Assembly: GCA_030549495.1 (NCBI GenBank)
Contig: JAUIRK010000976.1
Span: 1 to 64,000, forward strand
Direction of reading: 5' to 3'
DNA: 64,000 nucleotides
Origin: Nectonema munidae
Lineage: Eukaryota > Nematomorpha > Nectonematoida > Nectonematidae
The position numbers were made by a program, and so were the translations under genes. Below the pieces are notes generated by a model that saw nothing but the letters and a program-made list of their open reading frames with translations, was not told the DNA's origin and made no database searches. Below, one piece after another: positions 33,258 to 45,039 of this stretch. How positions within the stretch are numbered: the first letter of the stretch is position 1; each line of letters starts with the position of its first letter.

Positions 33258-35955
33258 TTTAATTGTAGAAAATTGGCTGAATCATATCCCTTCAAATTTT
33301 GTGACTTTTCCTAAAATCGGTAGCTGCATCTTTTGAAACCATTTTCATGGTAGTTGAATGACCCCTTCATGTCCAAAACTGTCAATCAAAATAAAAAATT
33401 AAAACTTTTCAGCAAAATTTTGACATTATCTGTACTTAACCTTATAACTTAGGATCTATATTATATAATACCCTGAAAATTTATAATTATATACAGTTTG
33501 GAACGCATAACACTTTATATATTTAATTTTTTCAATAATCATGGCTACTTTTTAGAAAATGTCAATCAAAATTTTGATTGATCAAAAATACACCTAATAA
33601 AATATACCTTCAAATTTTACATAAAATATATGTTTTTATACTAAATCGGTCATGCTGTTTTCATTTCTGGACTCATTTTTTACATTTAGAATGTGAAAAC
33701 ACTTATAAGTGTTAATGAAATTTGCGGTTTACTTCTAAAAATTGTCTCCAAAAACATTCATTCAAATTTTAAAATTAAATATATGTTTTTATACCAAATC
33801 AGCCATGCTAGTTTCATTCATGGACTCAATTTTTGCAGTTTGAATTTGAAAATACCTATAAGTATCAATCAAATTTGCGTTTAGTTCTAAAATTTGTTTC
33901 CAAAAATATTGATTTAAATTTTACATGAAATATATGTTTTTATAGCAAATAGATCATGATGATTTCATTTCTGAACACAGTTTTCGCATTTAGAGGTTTT
34001 ACTGCAAGTGTCAATCAAATTTGCGGTTTATGTAGTAAAACTATATCCCAAAATATTCTCTCTAATTTTACATGAAATATATGTTTTTATACCAATTCGA
34101 CCATGATAATTTTTATTTCTGAAATCATTTTTTGCATTTAGAGGTTTTAAATGTCTGAAATTATCCATCAAATGTTCGATTTACGTCTAATGTCTACAGA
34201 AATATTTTTGAAATTTAAATAAAATATCTGTTTTTATGCCAAATGGAAGATTCTGGTTTCATTTTTGGACTCAGTTTTGGCATTTATGGTTTTAAAATAT
34301 CTGAAAGCTTCATTCAGATTTGCGGTTTACTTCTAGATATTGTCTTCAAAAATATTTTCAAAAAAATAAAGTATCTGTTTTATACCAAATCGACTATGCT
34401 TATTTTATTTATGTACTGGATTTTGGATAATACGGTTAAAAAATATCTCGAAGTGGCAATTGAATTAGTAATGTATGTCTGAAAATCAGTTCTGTAAAAA
34501 AATTAAAAAAAATGGATGCATATTAGATATATAGTGAAAATATACTTTTTTTTTTGTATATTTTGGCTTATAATACTTTCTACAACCATCTTGAGTATGA
34601 AATATTTATTAAAAAATACAAATGAAAAATATTTAAATCTATAGCTCATTATATAGGATTACAATTAACATTTAGCTAAGATGGGTAGGAAATCTGAAAA
34701 TTTAGAATAGGTCAGATTTATCAAAAATGGCACAGATGCCAATATGTCAGAATTTAGTCACTATCAAGATATTTTTAATTTAAATTGAATTTGTCCATCT
34801 TTTTCCTTTTGCGTAAAAGAAATAATTTTTTAGATGAAGAACGTGGACAACTTTTTGTAATTGAACAATGAACATCACGAATGATTCATCAGAAAAAAAC
34901 CTTTGAAATGAGATTGGTTAACAAATATTCAGGCCTGATAATAAAATACACAATACTGATAAAAAAAGTCTAAGATCATCCAGAGGATTTTTTTAATCAG
35001 AATGCTTTGAGAGGAAAAAAGTAATTTTATCATTATAAAAAAATTTTCGAACACACATTGAAGAATATAAATTTCTAATGAAAAAAGAGCTACCAAGAAA
35101 GGATCATCATTGAATGAATAGCAAAATTACATACTGTAAATTATAATATGACGTAGAGACTACAAGTCGATAACGAATTTGTAGCCAAAAAGATGGAGAT
35201 CCTATCGAGTTACATAAGTTACTGTAGAATGAAATATTTTGAGTGAATTATCGATTTTTTTGACAGGTTTTATTGATTTCATAAAAAATGACATCACCAT
35301 TAAATTCTACATACTTGAAATGTATAAAAAAACTTTTTATAAGAATAAAAATTTTAATTTTGACATGGGCTGTCATATTTAAATTATTTTGTCAGGTTTG
35401 ACTAATTTTTTATAAAAAAAAAAAGGAATATAACCAGTAAACACAGCCTACATGAAAATGGAAAATAAATCAATTTTTTGACAGTTTTGATTAATGTTCA
35501 TTAAAAAAATGAATATCACCACTGAATTACGCAAACGCGTGCTTAAAAATGGGTATATATGTGTAAAAAACTTTATATTATTACTTAGATAAAAAGTTTC
35601 TTTTTAAGATGAGCTATCATATATAAATCAATGCTTTGATAACTTTAATTGATTTTTATAAAAAAAAAATGAATATCACCGCTGAATTCAGCATATTTGA
35701 AAATGGGTATACATGTGTAAAAAACTTTATATACTTATTTAGATAAAAAGTTCCTTTTTGAGATGATCTGTCACATTTAGATCAATTTTTTGACAGGTTT
35801 GATTGATTTTCATAAAAAAATGGACATCACCCCTGAATTCAGCATATTTGAAATATATATGTAACATTAAAAATATTTATAAAAACTTATTAATATCTGA
35901 GAAAAATAGGGGGGTACTTTACGCCCCCCAGCACTTGAGCGGACAAATTTTGCCC
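33258..35955 (+). repeat. unclassified 2.7-kb repeat, copy A
   Basis: Non-coding. It starts near GAAAATTGGCTGAATCATAT and ends near CAGCACTTGAGCGGACAAAT; both ends match copy B (51935-58930, same strand). The left half (about 33590-34440) is a tandem array of about five or six diverged units of roughly 160 bases, each with a TATGTTTTTATACCAAAT core followed by TTTCATTTCTGGACTCA-like sequence. The right half (about 35250-35880) is a second array of four units around TGACAGGTTTGATTGATTTT and AATATCACC(A/G)CTGAATT. No ORF of note. No terminal inverted repeats were seen, so the class is unknown; a Helitron, a satellite-derived unit or a non-autonomous transposon are all possible. Confidence 0.7.
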
Positions 35956-36490
35956 AGCGACCTGGAGTGACATATATGTTCGGTATAATGTGATGAACTA
36001 CTGCTAGACATACACTATCTTTTGAGATTTCATAACATGACCGATTGAATATTTATGAAGTTTTCAAAATGTAGTTATTTTAACTCTAAGCTGCACGAAA
36101 GGAAACTACACTACAATAATTCCCCTACTTTTCGTTAACTTCACAATTTTTCAATAATTTTCTTTATTATATTTGAAAAATTTTTTCTTAAAAGATTTAC
36201 TCAATTTTGTTACCGCAAAATTAAACAAATATTTATTTTTTAAAACATCAGAAACACAAAAGTGTGATATAACTTTGAAATATGCTTTAAGACTTTTTAT
36301 GTAGGAAAATTTCTATAAAAAATACATCTTATTTTTCTAAGCATAATTTCTAACTTTATATTTTAAATTTTTTGCTTAGAAAATGAAAAATTAAGTTCTA
36401 AAAGAAATTTGAATTTGGAAACAAATTTTTGGTATTAGCTCTCATAACACACAGTTTTCCAATGTCCTAATTTTCCTCTTTTCACTTGAT
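35956..36490. other. AT-rich sequence, no gene seen
   Basis: No recognisable gene, repeat end or RNA. Confidence 0.3.
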
Positions 36491-36757
36491 TTACCAATGC
36501 AGAAAAACGATTATATTGAAGGATATTGAATTATAGGATTTGGGTGACGTAATATAGAGAGATATAGTCTCGAGGAGCGAAGCCCCTTTCGGGTTTTTCC
36601 TCTGAGAAGTCGTTTCTGGAATTGCTTGGAGGATTTTCTGAATGTCTACTCTGAGATCATCAAATTTGTCCTCAACAGCAGCGATTCTATCGCACATCGC
36701 GTGTACGGATTCTCCGGCGAACGACGTTGAAGACTTGTCGCTGGGAGCTTTGCCCAT
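36491..36757 (-). CDS. hypothetical ORF with short coiled coil, unrecognised
   Basis: MGKAPSDKSSTSFAGESVHA is followed by MCDRIAAVEDKFDDLRVDI, a helical heptad pattern, and a basic stretch TSQRKNPKG. The piece is less AT-rich than its surroundings. It may be the N-terminal end of a mobile-element protein or a host exon; no family could be named. Confidence 0.3.
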   Translation of the reverse strand: MGKAPSDKSSTSFAGESVHAMCDRIAAVEDKFDDLRVDIQKILQAIPETTSQRKNPKGASLLETISLYITSPKSYNSISFNIIVFLHW

Positions 36758-36944
36758 GGCTCTGAATAGGCAGTAGATAAGTGAAAAAATTTAGCTGAGG
36801 TTAGGAGAGAAAAAAGTGAGCAAACACAAGTAATTTATTTGAAAGAGGATTATTTAAAAATATTACATCAAAAGAAAAGAGAACTCAAACTCATTATTCC
36901 ATTATTTATTTATTTCATAAATATATAAATTTCATTATTATTTA

Positions 36945-38273
36945 TTATTTCATTATTATTATTCCATTATATAGTTCCTGGATGTCTGAAATGATGTCTA
37001 TGTCTGTTTTTGCTTCGTGGGTAATCACATCGTTGTCTACGGAAACATATTCCTGAACAATTTGCTCATCAAAACATATTTCTTTACAAAGTGATATCAG
37101 TTCTTGGGATTCTTGGGAAGCAGATACTTCAAATTGCATAGATTCCAATGGAGTTTCGTTTTGCAGAGAATATCCAGCTTTAGAAAAACAATTAATTATT
37201 GTTTTCGTTTCTAGAGAACTCCAAGCTGTAAGAACAAATCTCATAGCCTCCATTACATTTATAGAACAACTTGGAGTCTCACCATATGCAATAATATATC
37301 TTATCAAGTTTGTTTGGTATTTAACTTTAAATGATCTTATTATTCCTTGATCAAGAGGCTGACATATAGAAGTTGAGTTAGCCGGGAAGTAATCAACTTC
37401 AATATTTTTTAATTGATTCAATTTTTTGTGGGCACTACAGTTATCAAGTAGAAGTAAAATTCTTTTGTTCTTCGACATCATAATTTTGTCTAATTTGTTT
37501 AGCCATTCAATGAAAATTTGATTTGTCATCCACGATTTGGAATGATTTTTGTAGTCGCAGGGAAAGTGTTTAATACCTTTGAAGCATCGAGGATTTTTAT
37601 ACTTTCCAATGATTAACGGAATAATTTTGTCAGTTCTAGTGGCGTTGCAGCAAAGAAGTATTGACAATCTTTCTTTGGAATGCTTTCCTCCAATACATTT
37701 TTCGCCTTTAAAAGCAAAAGTTTTAGTTGGTAACAATTTGAAAAACAACGCGCTCTCATCAGCATTATAAATGTTATCTAAAGAGTATTTTTCTAAATGC
37801 TTGGTAATTTTTTCTTTCCATTCATCCACAGTTTGTAAAGGCACATCTTTGGCTTCCCCGGATATACTTTTCCAACATATGTTATTTCTTTTTTGAAATC
37901 TATGCAACCAACCACTGCTAGCTTTGAAGTTTGGAAAACCAAGAGATGCTGCAAAAAAACGAGCTTTTTCACAAATAATCGGACCATTCAAAGGAACGTT
38001 TTTCGCTCTATTTTCGCCAAACCACTCAAATACCGCCTTTTCAACCTCATTATTGCCAGCAATACGCGTTCTTTGTCGATTAGATTTAAACAACAATGAA
38101 GAATTTGAAATTTTTTCTTTATCTTTAATAAAAGTAGATAAAGTTGAGAAACTTATGCCATACTTTTTAGCAATTTCAGACTTTTTCATAATTTTTTCAT
38201 CAACTTCATCTAAAATTTTCTTTTTTTCTATGAGAGAAAACTGTCTTCGTTTTGGCTTTGGCTCCATTTTCAA
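36945..38273 (-). CDS. Tigger transposase, intact 442-residue ORF
   Basis: One uninterrupted frame encodes the DNA-binding and catalytic parts of a pogo/Tigger transposase. Residues 8-55 are a Psq/CENP-B-like helix-turn-helix (KYGISFSTLSTFIKDK), 75-135 a CENP-B/Tc5-type second helix-turn-helix (GWLHRFQKRNNI), and 168-370 the DDE_1 fold. Catalytic residues are Asp172 (YNADESALFF), Asp277 (LLLLDNCSAH) and Asp308 (QPLDQGII), a DD30D spacing typical of the family. It cuts and pastes DNA between TA targets. The lineage differs from the Tigger at 18643-22235. Start is the ATG at 38273; MKMEPKPKRRQF gives a basic N terminus. Whether it still moves depends on its ends, of which only the right one was found. 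Confidence 0.92.
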   Translation of the reverse strand: MKMEPKPKRRQFSLIEKKKILDEVDEKIMKKSEIAKKYGISFSTLSTFIKDKEKISNSSLLFKSNRQRTRIAGNNEVEKAVFEWFGENRAKNVPLNGPIICEKARFFAASLGFPNFKASSGWLHRFQKRNNICWKSISGEAKDVPLQTVDEWKEKITKHLEKYSLDNIYNADESALFFKLLPTKTFAFKGEKCIGGKHSKERLSILLCCNATRTDKIIPLIIGKYKNPRCFKGIKHFPCDYKNHSKSWMTNQIFIEWLNKLDKIMMSKNKRILLLLDNCSAHKKLNQLKNIEVDYFPANSTSICQPLDQGIIRSFKVKYQTNLIRYIIAYGETPSCSINVMEAMRFVLTAWSSLETKTIINCFSKAGYSLQNETPLESMQFEVSASQESQELISLCKEICFDEQIVQEYVSVDNDVITHEAKTDIDIISDIQELYNGIIIMK

Positions 38274-38799
38274 ACTATATTAGAAAAAAAATTGAAAATA
38301 AGAAAATAAAATTTAAATCAGGGTATTTGAAAATCAAAATTTATTTTGAAAGAATTATAAACTAAAATTTAAAAAAGTTTGTTTTTGATTTAATAGCTAA
38401 TAAATCGAGTTAAAACTTGAATAAACTTTGTACATATTCTCCGTGAAATTTTGTTTTATAAAATTGTTTGTTTCATTTTTAAATGATTAGTTTTGATTAG
38501 ATATAAACTATTTATTATATTTTTTCATAAATAATTTTTTTTAATGTTTTTTATTATATAAATTTTCGAAAGACAGGCTAAAATCTAATAAGTCAGTTTA
38601 AAAAATCTAAACTCAAACTTTTTTGAGAAATTTTATGGGTTGTTTTATATATTCAACTTCGAGCAATAAAGGAATAGTCAGAGTTAGAGTTTTCATGAAA
38701 AAATATACTGCTAAGTTTATAACGAAATTTACTGCAATGGACAGATTTTGGACTTCGTTTAAACGAGAATTTCGTTCTAACGGTATTTCGTTTTATCTA

Positions 38800-38902
38800 A
38801 ATAATTTTTATTAAATTTGGTCATAGAGCCTAGGGGATTGAAATAATTTCGTTGTAAAAGAAATTTCGTACTAACGACATTCGTTGTAACGAAGTTCGAC
38901 TG
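38800..38902. repeat. right terminal repeat of the Tigger element
   Basis: Inverted, this reads CAGTCGAACTTCGTTACAAC, then more copies of GTACGAAAT and ACGAAAT spaced over 100 bases. It directly follows the transposase gene's 5' side. TA adjoins the outer end at about 38902. A matching left end was not found between 36500 and 36945. Confidence 0.6.
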
Positions 38903-39429
38903 TATTTGGTAGTTAAAAACTCGAGTTGCTTATGAAGTGCAAGACAATGAATTAACGATAGCTAACGAAATAAAACGAACATCTTCGAATGTAAAAAATA
39001 TTTAGTGAAAATATCTTCACTTTCAAAACTCTGCTCGGTATTTATGAATATTTAGCTTTTATATGGTTAATTGGGTAGGGATAAATGTTAGATTCGGTGT
39101 AGTCTACTTAGTTCTATAAATTTTGTAAGAAATTCCTAGGCTTCCGTAAAAAGTGTATGTCCGAAAAATGTCTTTTTATACAATTTTTGGATCTCCTGAA
39201 GAATAACCGCCCCAGTAAGACGTTTATCGATGCACGGATAGTGCAACATTACCCATATATATTCATATATTCACACACACACACATTTTTTTCTTCGGGA
39301 AAGTCTATAATGTTGAAACATCTAATAAGATTAAATATCATAGTAGCTTCCTATAAATACACAATAATTTCTCTTGTAATGAGATTAAATACCAGAGATT
39401 GTTACTTAAAATTATTAGGAATAAAAATC

Positions 39430-39790
39430 ATACAAACGAAAATATCATCATGGAAGAACTCGTCAAAAACACATTTGGGTTTTTGGTTTAGTTGATACCT
39501 CTCTTTCTCCTGCAATCGGATATGTGCAAACTGTTAAAGATAGAAGTGTAGAAGCATTACTTCCTCTAATAGAAAAAGAGGTTCGAGCTAAATCAGTTAT
39601 TTACAGTGACGAATGGCAAGCATACGCTAATGTGTAAAGATTAGGTGTTATTCACAAAAGAGTGAATCCTGCTTTAAATTTCGTCAATAAAGAGAATGGG
39701 GTTCAAGCCCAAAATATCGAATCTCACTGGAACAAACAGAAAGCAAACACAAAAAGAATGAAGGGATGTAAAAGAGAGTACATATATAAT
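39430..39790 (+). mobile_element. Merlin (IS1016-like) transposase remnant
   Basis: Pieces of a DDE_Tnp_IS1595-type transposase are readable: PLSPAIGYVQTVKDRSVEAL, then PLIEKEVRAKSVIYSDEWQA with the catalytic Asp of SDEW, then HKRVNPALNFVNKENGVQAQ and NIESHWNKQKANTKRMKG. NFV, then TQNIES-W-like spacing, is typical of Merlin elements. At least two stops interrupt it. Ends were not found. Confidence 0.7.
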
Positions 39791-39865
39791 CTAATCTTGA
39801 AGAATATTTTTGTTTTCTACTCAAATTTTAAATATGAAAAAGCAGTGGTGAGGACATTTTCCAGG

Positions 39866-42385
39866 GGGTGTCTGGTCAAAACGGCTGAAAACCAAAACGG
39901 CCGAAACTAAAACGGCTGAAAACCAAAACGGCCTATACCAAAACGGCTAAAAACCAAAACGGCCAAAAACGAAAACGACCTAAAACCAGAACGTGCAAAA
40001 ACCTAAAAAGTGTTTAACTAAAAAGTTGGATAATTTTATGGAATTGAAAAGTGATATTTTGTTAACAGAAATGGAATAACTCACTACTTTTTTCAAAACA
40101 TGCCTGTTTCAATTTTGCCCCTTTTTTACGTTACTAAAATTCTTTTTGTTTTGATTTTTCTGTTGAGCAAAAAAATCTACTCAGTATAATTTATGACTAA
40201 ATTTTTATCTTTACTTATGGAATTTATAATGAAATAAGTTTTAAAAAAAAATATAAATCATTCACTTTCTTATTAAATGAGTAAAAGCCGTTCTTAGTAA
40301 GAAACAACTTAAATGTGTATAAATCTTGCTGACTAAATGAATACGAAAAGTCTTAAAACAAATGAAAAACGTCATGGCTGCTACAAAACGTCCAAAACCC
40401 ATTGAATATGTTTATGGCAAACTAAACTTCTACAACGTCAGTTTTTTATTTGCTAAATCATTGCCTTTATAATGCTTGTTTTTATTGAAATACAAAATGC
40501 GAATGATGGCATAAAAGCAGTTATTTTTGAGACAAACCATATGTGATCTATCGATAACAAATGAAAGAAAAAACAAATCATTTAATCAAACAATCAATCA
40601 CTCAGACAAAAGAAAATTTTGTTTCATTGTTTTCTTTAAGAAAAAACTTTCCGCTATAACTCTGATTCAGCTGACCTCGATATACTAGTTATGGTTGGGT
40701 ATTGTTTATCCAAATATCACTTTCATCTTAAATGTATTCTTTGAATCTGATGTTAAAAGTCAAATAGAATAAATCAACATCTTTGAACAAATACCATAAA
40801 CCCCTAATTGAGTGGAAATTTTAGAGGATGAACTCGTAATAGTATTAGAAGGAAGTTTTTAGTTTAAGTTACCTTCTTCAGTGTGACAAAGTAATATATT
40901 TTTGGCAGTTTTCTTTTGTTCAGAAGTAAACATAGTACATTAATCGAAAGATAAAAAATGACCAATTTGTTATGTACTAAAACATTAGTTTTCATATTCT
41001 TGTAAGAAATAAACGAAAAAACTTAAAATCTTTTTCTTTTAGCAGACAAATCAAAACAAAATAATTGAAAGTGGGTTGTAATAACAACGAAGAGATAAAA
41101 ACAAAATCAGAAAACTCAACAAAATTTTGAAAGCTTGAACTAAAAAATCTTGATCAGCTGAAGCAGAAAGATGGGGTATAGGAAAAAGGGTTCCTGGTCA
41201 AAACGGCCAAAACCAAAACGGCCAAAACCAAAACGGCCAAAAACCAAAACGGCCAAAACCAAAACGGCCAAAAAGCAAAACGGCCAAAAAGCAAAACGGC
41301 AAAAAAACCAAAACGGCCAAAACCAAAAATTTAATACAAAAAGTTGAATCCAGTCAAATAGTTTGATTTCGGGCAAATAAGGATAAATTTCAATTAAATT
41401 TCCTGATCCAATTTTAGTCAAATGTCTTTTTTTTTTTATCAAATTCACTCAAATCTGGTGTTTATACGAGCCCCAACCCAAACAGTGAATTGCATAGCTG
41501 ATAATGAAAGTTAACATCTAAACAACACAACTTTTAAATAGCAAAGCAAACAAATTTTACAACTTCTAATGATTGTAATAGTTACCAAACAAGGTATTTT
41601 GGATAAAAGGATAGGCAAATCAATGTACAGGACTCTCTTTTTTCTAAACTAAAATTTACACAATATGTGCTGATAACTTTTCTTGTTAAGATACTGACAA
41701 AAAAATTGCTACTAAACACCAGATTTGAGTGAATTTGATAAAAAAAAATGACATTTGACTAAAATTGGATCAGGAAATTTAATTGAAATTTATCCTTATT
41801 TGCCCGAAATCAAACTATTTGACTGGATTCAACTTTTTGTAAATTTTTGATTTTTGGCCTTTTTGGTTTTGACCATTTTGGTTTTTTGCCGTTTTGGTTT
41901 TTGGCCGTTTTGGTTTTTGGCCGTTTTGGTTTTGGCCGTTTTGGTTTTTGGCCGTTTTGGTTTTTCGCCATTTTGGTTTTGGCCGTTTTGGTTTTTGGCC
42001 ATTTTATTTTGACCAGGCACCAGGAAAAAAAGTGTAGACTGAGTTACGTGGTATGTGCATAAGTTTCAAATCAAATATTCTAAACTAAAAAGAAGTTTAT
42101 GTATGCATTTCTTTTATACACAGGAGGTGGCGCCATATTCAGATTAACATGAACATGTTATATATATTGTAAAGAGGAAAAAGAATTGAAAGGTCTTAAA
42201 TTAAAGGGATGGGTTTTTTTGAATTTTAACTAGAAAAAAATTAATTTTGACTATTAAGATATTTATTAAGATCTTGTGAGGAAAATACTCGCAAACTTAT
42301 TTGTTAAAAAATAAGTCAAAACTGATTTTGAGTAGATTTTGTTATTGGCCATTTTGGTTTTCGGCCATGTTGACTAAGAAGCTTT
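39866..42385. mobile_element. outer foldback-type element with CAAAACGGCC minisatellite ends (tentative)
   Basis: The left side starts near GGGGTGTCTGGTCAAAACGG and runs into about ten units of 11-14 bases built on CAAAACGGCC (39885-39995). At the right, TTGGCCATTTTGGTTTTCGG (about 42345-42367) is the same repeat inverted. The inner element 41188-42021 would be nested in it. The outer right end is degraded and the flanking duplication (TTTCCAG / TTTCAGA) is weak, so the boundaries are uncertain. Confidence 0.45.
41188..42021. mobile_element. foldback transposon, 834 bp, with 8-bp duplication
   Basis: Two long inverted arms (41188-41463 and 41714-42021) flank a spacer of about 250 bases. Each arm has an outer minisatellite of CAAAACGGCCAAAA-type units (about ten copies) and an inner unique part of about 140 bases that matches its partner almost perfectly, for example AATTAAATTTCCTGATCCAA and its inverse. 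Ends are GGGTTCCTGGTC and GACCAGGCACC. AGGAAAAA flanks both sides (41180-41187 and 42022-42029). Long arms with tandem subrepeats and an 8-9-bp duplication resemble foldback/MULE-type elements; the superfamily is inference. It has no coding capacity. Confidence 0.8.
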
Positions 42386-43754
42386 CAGAGGAGTGAATAG
42401 AGGTGGTTGTTCTTCAGTTGAAACGAAAAAAGTGTACTGGGGTGGTTGATCTCAGAAGATCCAATTTTTAAATTAAGGGTCCATTCGGGGGCAAATTTCC
42501 TAGAACCCAAAATACCAGCGTATAGCTGTATTGCGGATCGATAAAATGGTGTGGGTAGAGTGCAGCTCACATCGGGTGACGGCACAAACAACTCAAAAGC
42601 GTATAGAGATGCTCTCAGGAAGGATGAGGGGTTGCAACATCGGCACGCCAGATATCGATTTCCTGCATTGCTTATTATCACTCTTGCTCCATTTCATCTT
42701 CATCATCATCATCCATGATATTGGAGTGAGTGCCGAATCATGGTGGATGGATGGATGGATGCACAGCGCACACGCACAAACACATCAATCGCGTCTACGA
42801 TTAATTTGCTTAGCTTAATGTTTGTGCAACTGCTACAAATAAAATTAAATACCAGATTCATCTCCTTCTTATTGTGAAGGCACATAATCAATGCGAGCAG
42901 GGATGATGACTACTACGTCATCTTGCATTTTCTTCCTCCTCCCTCCAGTTATGCACGACAGCGGTGGCGCACAGAGCAATAGGGAAGTGTGCACTTGCAC
43001 CGTTCTGCAGAAGTATTCATTTTCCTTTTTGATGTCAAAGACGCGCTTCTTTCCATCACCCTGGCTCTGAAGCTCTTGTGATTGCAAACTGCGAGTTCTT
43101 TTTGCACGCGCCTTTATTTATGTTATTGAGGAGTAAGTTGTAAACTTTATCCATAGCATTTTAAGGCTTCATCCATTGCAGCTTGCAAGGGCATTCTCTC
43201 TTAAACACATTTTCCAAACATGGTAGACCATTTTCAGCATTTCGAAAAAAAACCATTTTGAAGTCATTTGGAGAATTTCCACTCTTTCAGAAGCTAATTC
43301 GTAGCGTGAAACAGTGTTGATTTAAAAAATTTCAATGATTTAGGCTATTTTAGTCCTTTCACTTTCCAGTGTCACTGAAATAAATATCGCCATGTTGTGT
43401 AAAAACTCATTTAAAAAGTAAAGCACCCGATTAGTTTTAGGATTCTTGAAAAGGTTAACTCTTAGTAGTAAACCACTCCGAAATGGAGTAATGAATTGTT
43501 TAAACTTCTGTAAGTCATTCATACTTTAATGGCATGTTACGATATTTCTGGAGCATTCTCATACTCATACCTGCAAGAGCAGGGCTTTTCAGTAAACAGT
43601 CACACCTCGTATTTCTACACATGTTTTCTGTTCGTCATTATCATGATTATTTTTTTAATAGGGATATAAATTAATAGAAAATTCTGCAAGGTATAAATGA
43701 TAGATTGACTACTATCTAACGAAAATTATATGAATTTATGTTAATGGTAGAATT
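42386..43754. other. gene-free region with a less AT-rich core
   Basis: No gene recognised. About 42480-43110 is distinctly richer in G and C than its surroundings and includes a GGAT tetranucleotide run (42741-42760) and a CRE-like ACTACGTCAT (42911-42920). It could hold an enhancer, an unrecognised exon or a promoter. Confidence 0.3.
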
Positions 43755-44331
43755 CAGGGGCGTATCAAGGGATCATGGCGCCCCAGGGCAAATGTCCTGA
43801 ATGGAGCCCCTCACCCCTTGCTCTTTCTTTTCTCACTTATCCTTACCTCTTTCTGGCTTAAAAAGTGATTTAGAAAAAAAATGTATGAATACTGACTGAG
43901 TCCAAGAGAGTTTCCATTAGATGTTCATTTTTCGTGTGTTAGCAGCAGCAAAATTATCGATGACTGACAAAATCACCACAATGGAGAACTCAATGCTCAT
44001 AAGAGACATAAAACTTTCGAGGCGGGCTTGCTCCATAGTGCTCCTTACGTAGGACTTAATAAGTTTTAGCTTGCTGAATGACCTTTCAAGGATGCAATAG
44101 AAGTTTCAATTTTCAGCATGATCTTCAGAGCCACTTGTAGATTCGGACAGAGTTTTGAGTGCGAGGACAGGAAACCAAGTAACTCCATAGCGTTTGCTGG
44201 TTTTTCCTTCCGAGGTTTCAAAAACATTTCAATGTCCCCAATTTCCATCTCAAGCTCTGCTGCGTTGACGTCAGTGGCAATGAAATGGCGCCCCGGGGCA
44301 ATTGCCCCGCCCTCCTCCTTGATCGGCCTTG
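43755..44331 (-). mobile_element. hAT element remnant with C-terminal transposase fragment
   Basis: Ends CAGGGGCGTATCAAGG and CCTTGATCGGCCTTG are imperfect inverted repeats. Flanks GTAGAATT (43747-43754) and TTAGAATT (44332-44339) agree at seven of eight bases. On the minus strand are EIGDIEMFLKPRK, then ALKIMLKIETSIAS and, in another frame, ERSFSKLKLIKSYVRSTM and EQARLESFMSLMSIEFSIVV, the hAT C-terminal dimerisation domain. At least one frameshift is present, and the rest of the gene is missing. Confidence 0.8.
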
Positions 44332-44883
44332 TTAGAATTAGTTTTAGTTTTTAGAGTTTGACTTAGTGTTAGAGCTAGTTAAGTTAGAGTTTTAGCTCTT
44401 GGAGTTATCTAGGGTAGAGTTGTGATTTATCTTATAAATTAAAAGACTTGTTCAATGAATTGTCACATTCACTCAATTGTCGTACACCCATTATTATGCA
44501 CATGCGTGGGCATGGAGAATAGGAAAATTATTCTAAATGTTTTTCCATGTGGCTGAGTAGGGGAAGTTTCACTTTGAACATGGATGAGTAGTGTTTTCTT
44601 ATAAACTAGTTTCTTATATAAAAAAGGAGTGCATCTTTCAAGAATAAATTAAGACTCAAGGAGTTTATTAAAATAAAAATTTATTATTAATCGTTTTTAT
44701 AAATGAAAAACGTTAAAAATGCCTAATCAAAAGAAAATATGTAGTTATGTAATTGAGTTAAATAGTGCTGGCACTTCCTGTAGACTGGAAACTGCTTTGG
44801 GAAATTTGAACAAGTTTGCCTTCATATCATCAAAGTTAAGAACAGACCTCGCTAAATGCCGTTGACTTCTCATTTCAAATGTT
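44332..44883. other. AT-rich spacer
   Basis: No gene. 44340-44420 is a low-complexity stretch built on TTAGAGTT/TTAGAGCT words. Confidence 0.35.
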
Positions 44884-45039
44884 GGGTCTTTTTGTTTCGA
44901 CGGCCACATCAAGTAATCACCATTTTGTCGGCCTTTTATATTTAATTATATTTATTAATTAATTATAGCAACCAAGACATAACTAAAAGGCAGACGAAAT
45001 AGTGATTACTTGATGTGGCCTTCTAAACAAAAAGACCCC
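44884..45039. repeat. hairpin MITE, about 57-bp arms
   Basis: GGGTCTTTTTGTTT at 44884 and AAACAAAAAGACCCC at the right are inverted copies. Pairing continues inward through GGCCACATCAAGTAATCAC (about 44904-44922). A short AT-rich loop separates the arms. Flanks AAATGTT and AGATGTT may be a diverged duplication. Confidence 0.75.

Noticed and set aside
41829-42062. Small proteins rich in KPKRQK or FWPFWF repeats
   Set aside because: They are translations of the CAAAACGGCC minisatellite on either strand.
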